NCBI GenBank assembly: GCA_004335835.1
Contig: RWJK01001597.1
Location: 2,878-23,991, forward strand
Length of the DNA: 21,114 bases
Reading direction: 5' to 3'
Source of the DNA: Scenedesmus sp. ARA3
Lineage: Eukaryota; Chlorophyta; Chlorophyceae; Sphaeropleales; Scenedesmaceae
In this document: positions 19,707 through 21,114 of the stretch, piece after piece
Layout of the letters: each line of letters begins with the position of its first letter
Numbering within the stretch: the first letter of the stretch is position 1
Made by a program: the position numbers and the translations under genes
The notes under the pieces: generated by a model
What the model saw: only the letters and a program-made list of their open reading frames with translations
What the model was told of the DNA's origin: nothing
Databases searched by the model: none

Positions 19707-21053
19707 TTTCTCTTACTCACAGGGGCGTGGCGTGTGCAGGCGCGGCTTCTGTCACTGCCAGAAAGGCTGGTGGGGCAAGGACTGCGGCCGCTCCCGGGCC
19801 TTTGGAGCACACTCAGCACGGCGGGCGGTGCACAAGCTGAGGGTGTATGCGTACGACCTTCCTTGGGAGGTGCGACTGATACAGCTGTCATTTAGTTGCT
19901 GAGCTGTGTGGTCGCGGCTTTTTTTTACACAGCCTTCAAACCATATGTGTGGGTGCACAAGCGTGTGTGCTTGTGGGCGTGGGTGGCCTGCAGCTGGAGT
20001 ACCATAGTATGGTGAATCTTCTCCAAAAGACAACATTTGGCAGCTGCACGCACACTGTGTGTGTGCTGTGGCTGCGCTGTGCATGCAGCTGGCATACCAG
20101 AGTGCCATGTGGGCTGGCTGGACCGTGACCACATCTGCATTGCTGCACCGCTGCATTGCTGCATCACTGCTTTGCTGCATTGCTGCATTGCTGCATTGCT
20201 GCACCGCTGCATCGCTGCTTTGCTGCTTAGCTTCATTGCTGCATTGCTGCATCGCTGCATTGATGCAGTTGACCTACTCACTCACTCAAGCTCGTTGCAT
20301 CCTGCTTTCTGCTGCTGCGCGCCATACATGCAGCTAGCATATCAGCCGGAGTATCATTTGGGGTGGCGTGACCATGACCAGATCTACATGGCGTGGCAGG
20401 TCTTTGGGGAGCTCTTCTTCAACGACAGCAGCGCCGTCAGGTGAGGAACGTTCTGTGATTTGAAGTGGATCAATACGCTCTGCTTTCTGCTGGACGCCGT
20501 CCTCAACCTAGGATGGGTGTGTAGGGTGGTGCGACAGTTTGTCTATTTGTGTTCAAAGCAGGCATGGATGCAGCAGTGTGGGCAGTGTGGTGCGCTGTGC
20601 TTGACATGGCCTAGCCTGCATCCACCTGGGTAACAACCATGTGGTGTACACTGGCCGTGATTGAGACACAGGGTGCTGCCGAGGGTGTACTCAACCCAGG
20701 CTGGGTGGGCAGGGCAGGTCAGTAGTGTGTTGCCGTGAGCTGGCAGCATGCACACGCGCAGAAGTTGGCAGTGTGGTGTGCTGTGCTTGACATGGCCTAG
20801 CTTGCAACCACTCTGTCAATGACCACGATCAGATCTACATGGCGTGGCAGGTGTTTGGGGAGCTGTGCTCCAATGACAGCAGCGCCGTCTTGAAAGATCA
20901 CTGACGATGAGCCTGGTGTTCGGCCATGAAACCTCCTCTAAACATGTGACACGAAGCAATCATGCATCAATGCTGCTCTACTGGAGCGGCAGCCGCTGCG
21001 CTTTGTGTTCCAGGGCTTGGCACATGTTTTTACGGTCATATTTCTTCGCCCTT

Positions 21054-21114
<61 letters not shown>
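15462..21114 (+). CDS. EGF-repeat exostosin-like (GT47-type) glycosyltransferase, 5' part, continues beyond the window
   Basis: Six exons join in phase: 15462-15811, 17131-17493, 18010-18147, 18858-18942, 19723-19869 and 20334-20440, giving about 396 residues before the window ends. The N-terminus is a hydrophobic signal or signal-anchor (LRLLTLALLLNIVI), then a Gln/Ala-rich linker. EGF-like segments follow: CPAGCEVHSNCN joined to RCECAIGYSGPDC, CPGNCSYRGACM joined to CLCHYGFTGERC, and VCRRGFCHCQKGWWGKDC. Then comes KLRVYAYDLPWE, the typical opening of exostosin (GT47) domains, and LAYQPEYHLGWRDHDQIY with MAWQVFGELFFND. Such proteins are type II Golgi enzymes building polysaccharides or glycoproteins in algae and plants; the substrate here is unknown. 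The catalytic core is outside the window. The exon choice among tandem copies rests on phase and completeness. Confidence 0.85.
16146..16235 (+). mobile_element. Short inserted element with 16-bp target-site-like repeats, copy B
   Basis: CATGTACCACAGAACC stands at 16146-16161 and 16220-16235, enclosing 58 bp. The 38-bp core 16181-16218 matches 14144-14181 with a single mismatch and also ends in repeated ATG. It lies in intron 1 of the glycosyltransferase gene. Matching cores with unrelated flanking repeats fit two independent insertions. Confidence 0.65.
16382..17054 (+). repeat. Four upstream copies of glycosyltransferase exon 2 (EGF-like)
   Basis: Copies begin right after GCAG acceptors at 16382, 16560, 16734 and 16959, and the genuine exon starts at 17131. 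They encode diverging versions of RCECAIGYSGPDCA (CKCAVVYSS, RCGCAIDFSG, CECAIGYSGADC, CECAIGYSGPDC). Copy 3 runs in frame to PACKLHPNATEMFCGER and then hits TAG. Copy 4 frameshifts after GPDCA. Spacings are 178, 174, 225 and 172 bp. Divergence grows with distance from the genuine exon. Confidence 0.93.
17595..17737 (+). repeat. Downstream copy of the glycosyltransferase exon 2 end plus donor
   Basis: It repeats VLDG-KWDGGSLLPEAAEAG through VKYYHGAPQKSDGK and VREIER, 244 bp after the genuine copy, with an in-frame TAG near its start and a few substitutions. It ends in the same GTGAGT donor. It lies in intron 2. Confidence 0.95.
17952..18003 (+). repeat. (TGC)n tract before the exon 3 acceptor
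   Basis: An uninterrupted run of about 17 TGC triplets ends a few bases before the AAGCAG acceptor of glycosyltransferase exon 3. Confidence 0.95.
18166..18213 (+). repeat. (CAG)n tract after the exon 3 donor
   Basis: About 16 CAG/CGG triplets begin some 18 bases after the GTGAGT donor at 18148. Further CAG tracts in the same intron lie at 18456-18488 and 18636-18690. Confidence 0.95.
18354..18623 (+). repeat. Two downstream copies of the glycosyltransferase exon 3 end plus donor
   Basis: Copy 1 (18354-18417) repeats CPGNCSYSGACMH with a shortened, frameshifted segment before the PYC bases. Copy 2 (about 18573-18623) keeps only SCSYRGDKEQ-IYC. Both end in CTGCTT and a GTGAGT donor, as at 18147, and both donors are followed by a CAG tract as behind the genuine donor. 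Confidence 0.92.
18456..18488 (+). repeat. (CAG)n tract
   Basis: About 11 AGC/CAG triplets downstream of the first displaced exon 3 donor. Confidence 0.9.
18636..18690 (+). repeat. (CAG)n tract with AAG/GAG interruptions
   Basis: About 18 triplets downstream of the second displaced exon 3 donor. Confidence 0.9.
18780..18853 (+). repeat. (CTG)n tract before the exon 4 acceptor
   Basis: About 24 CTG triplets with one TTCCTG interruption, running straight into the CTGTCAG acceptor at 18857. It is complementary to the CAG tracts upstream in the same intron. Confidence 0.95.
19083..19118 (+). repeat. (CAG)n tract in glycosyltransferase intron 4
   Basis: Twelve CAG triplets. A shorter CAG tract lies at 19266-19286. 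Confidence 0.93.
19119..19177 (+). repeat. Downstream copy of the glycosyltransferase exon 4 end plus donor
   Basis: It repeats the bases for GANPGHQHACWNNCQ nearly intact (GGAGCCAACCCAGGC, TGCTGGAACAA, TGCCAG) and ends in a GTGTGC donor-like site. A CAG tract directly precedes it. Confidence 0.9.
19447..19625 (+). repeat. Two upstream copies of glycosyltransferase exon 5 (EGF-like)
   Basis: Copy 1 (19447-19512) follows GTGCAG and reads GRDICRRGSCPCINGWIGMVC, against GRGVCRRGFCHCQKGWWGKDC in the genuine exon at 19723. It keeps all the cysteines and stays open. Copy 2 (19559-19625) keeps GVCRRGFCHCQK and then shifts frame. Confidence 0.93.
19657..19704 (+). repeat. (CTG)n tract before the exon 5 acceptor
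   Basis: Sixteen CTG triplets followed by CTTTCTCTTACTCACAG, the acceptor of exon 5. It is complementary to the CAG tracts at 19083 and 19266 in the same intron. Confidence 0.95.
20089..20142 (+). repeat. Partial upstream copy of glycosyltransferase exon 6
   Basis: After a GCATGCAG acceptor the bases match the start of exon 6 at 20334 (CTGGCATACCAG, GTGGGCTGGCTGGACCGTGACCA) with small indels that shift the frame. It runs directly into the 8-bp repeat array. Confidence 0.85.
20136..20268 (+). repeat. 8-bp minisatellite (TGCATTGC)n, about 16 units
   Basis: Consecutive octamers TGCATTGC, TGCACCGC, TGCATCGC and TGCTTTGC repeat without a break in register to about 20263. The period of eight differs from the triplet repeats elsewhere in the window. 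It lies in intron 5 of the glycosyltransferase gene. Confidence 0.92.
20500..20810 (+). repeat. Intron-only duplication with ~186-bp spacing
   Basis: GGCAGTGTGGTG-GCTGTGC followed by TTGACATGGCCTAGC occurs at 20581 and 20767. CTCAACC-AGG-TGGGTG occurs near 20502 and 20689. The common offset of 186-187 bp shows one diverged tandem duplication lying wholly within the intron. Confidence 0.85.
20821..20890 (+). repeat. Downstream copy of the glycosyltransferase exon 6 end, donor lost
   Basis: It repeats DHDQIYMAWQVFGEL and NDSSAV about 450 bp after the genuine copy. The donor junction GTCAG-GTGAGG has become GTCTTGAAAG, followed by an in-frame TGA, so this copy looks unusable. Confidence 0.92.
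21057..21114 (+). repeat. (TGC)n tract at the window end
   Basis: At least 19 uninterrupted TGC triplets run to the last base. In this gene such tracts stand just before acceptors, so the next exon may begin shortly after the window. Confidence 0.95.

Noticed and set aside
20941..21056. Possible further exon of the glycosyltransferase near the window end
   Set aside because: TGTTCCAG at 21006-21013 looks like an acceptor, but the sequence after it does not match the exostosin domain in any frame I could recognise.

Overview
The window is a nuclear segment from a green alga, most likely a chlorophycean. The reasons are many GT-AG introns, a dense background of CAG/CTG triplets, TGTAA polyadenylation motifs after two genes, and a CDC48 that reads through as a plant/algal type protein. 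The genus is not identified. Nothing bacterial, organellar or viral was seen.

Layout: (1) minus strand, 1216 down to 1 and off the window edge: the 5' part of an ER-type PDI/TMX-like thioredoxin-domain gene (three exons visible). (2) 1217-1959: a 743-bp head-to-head intergenic region. (3) plus strand 1960-12147: a complete 19-exon CDC48/p97 AAA+ ATPase gene of 825 residues, with every phase checked, followed by TGTAA motifs near 12564 and 12600. (4) 13048-14034: an intronless COQ9 gene for mitochondrial ubiquinone biosynthesis, with TGTAA at 14431. (5) 15462 to the window end: six exons of a secreted or Golgi-type EGF-repeat plus exostosin-like (GT47) glycosyltransferase, whose catalytic 3' part lies beyond the window.

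The most striking feature is the state of the introns. I count about 38 partial, diverged copies of neighbouring exons inside the introns of the three intron-containing genes (about 25 in CDC48, 12 in the glycosyltransferase, 1 in the PDI-like gene). They follow one rule. Copies upstream of the genuine exon carry the acceptor side (intron tail plus the first part of the exon). Copies downstream carry the donor side (last part of the exon plus the intron start). None carries a whole exon. Local tandem duplication of roughly 50-250 bp units straddling exon-intron boundaries would produce exactly this and leave the protein intact. The best examples are a 119-bp unit in six copies after CDC48 exon 17, a 108-bp unit in three copies before the same exon, and a ~119-bp unit repeated before exon 14.

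A second independent signal is a 38-bp near-identical core present twice (14144-14181 and 16181-16218). Each copy ends in (ATG)n and is flanked by its own perfect 15-16 bp direct repeat, which is the signature of a short retrotransposed element. A third is that two introns of the glycosyltransferase gene hold long CAG tracts near the donor and long CTG tracts near the acceptor, so the intron RNA could fold back on itself.

Functionally the PDI-like protein and CDC48 both belong to protein quality control and share a divergent upstream region. COQ9 and the glycosyltransferase appear unrelated neighbours.
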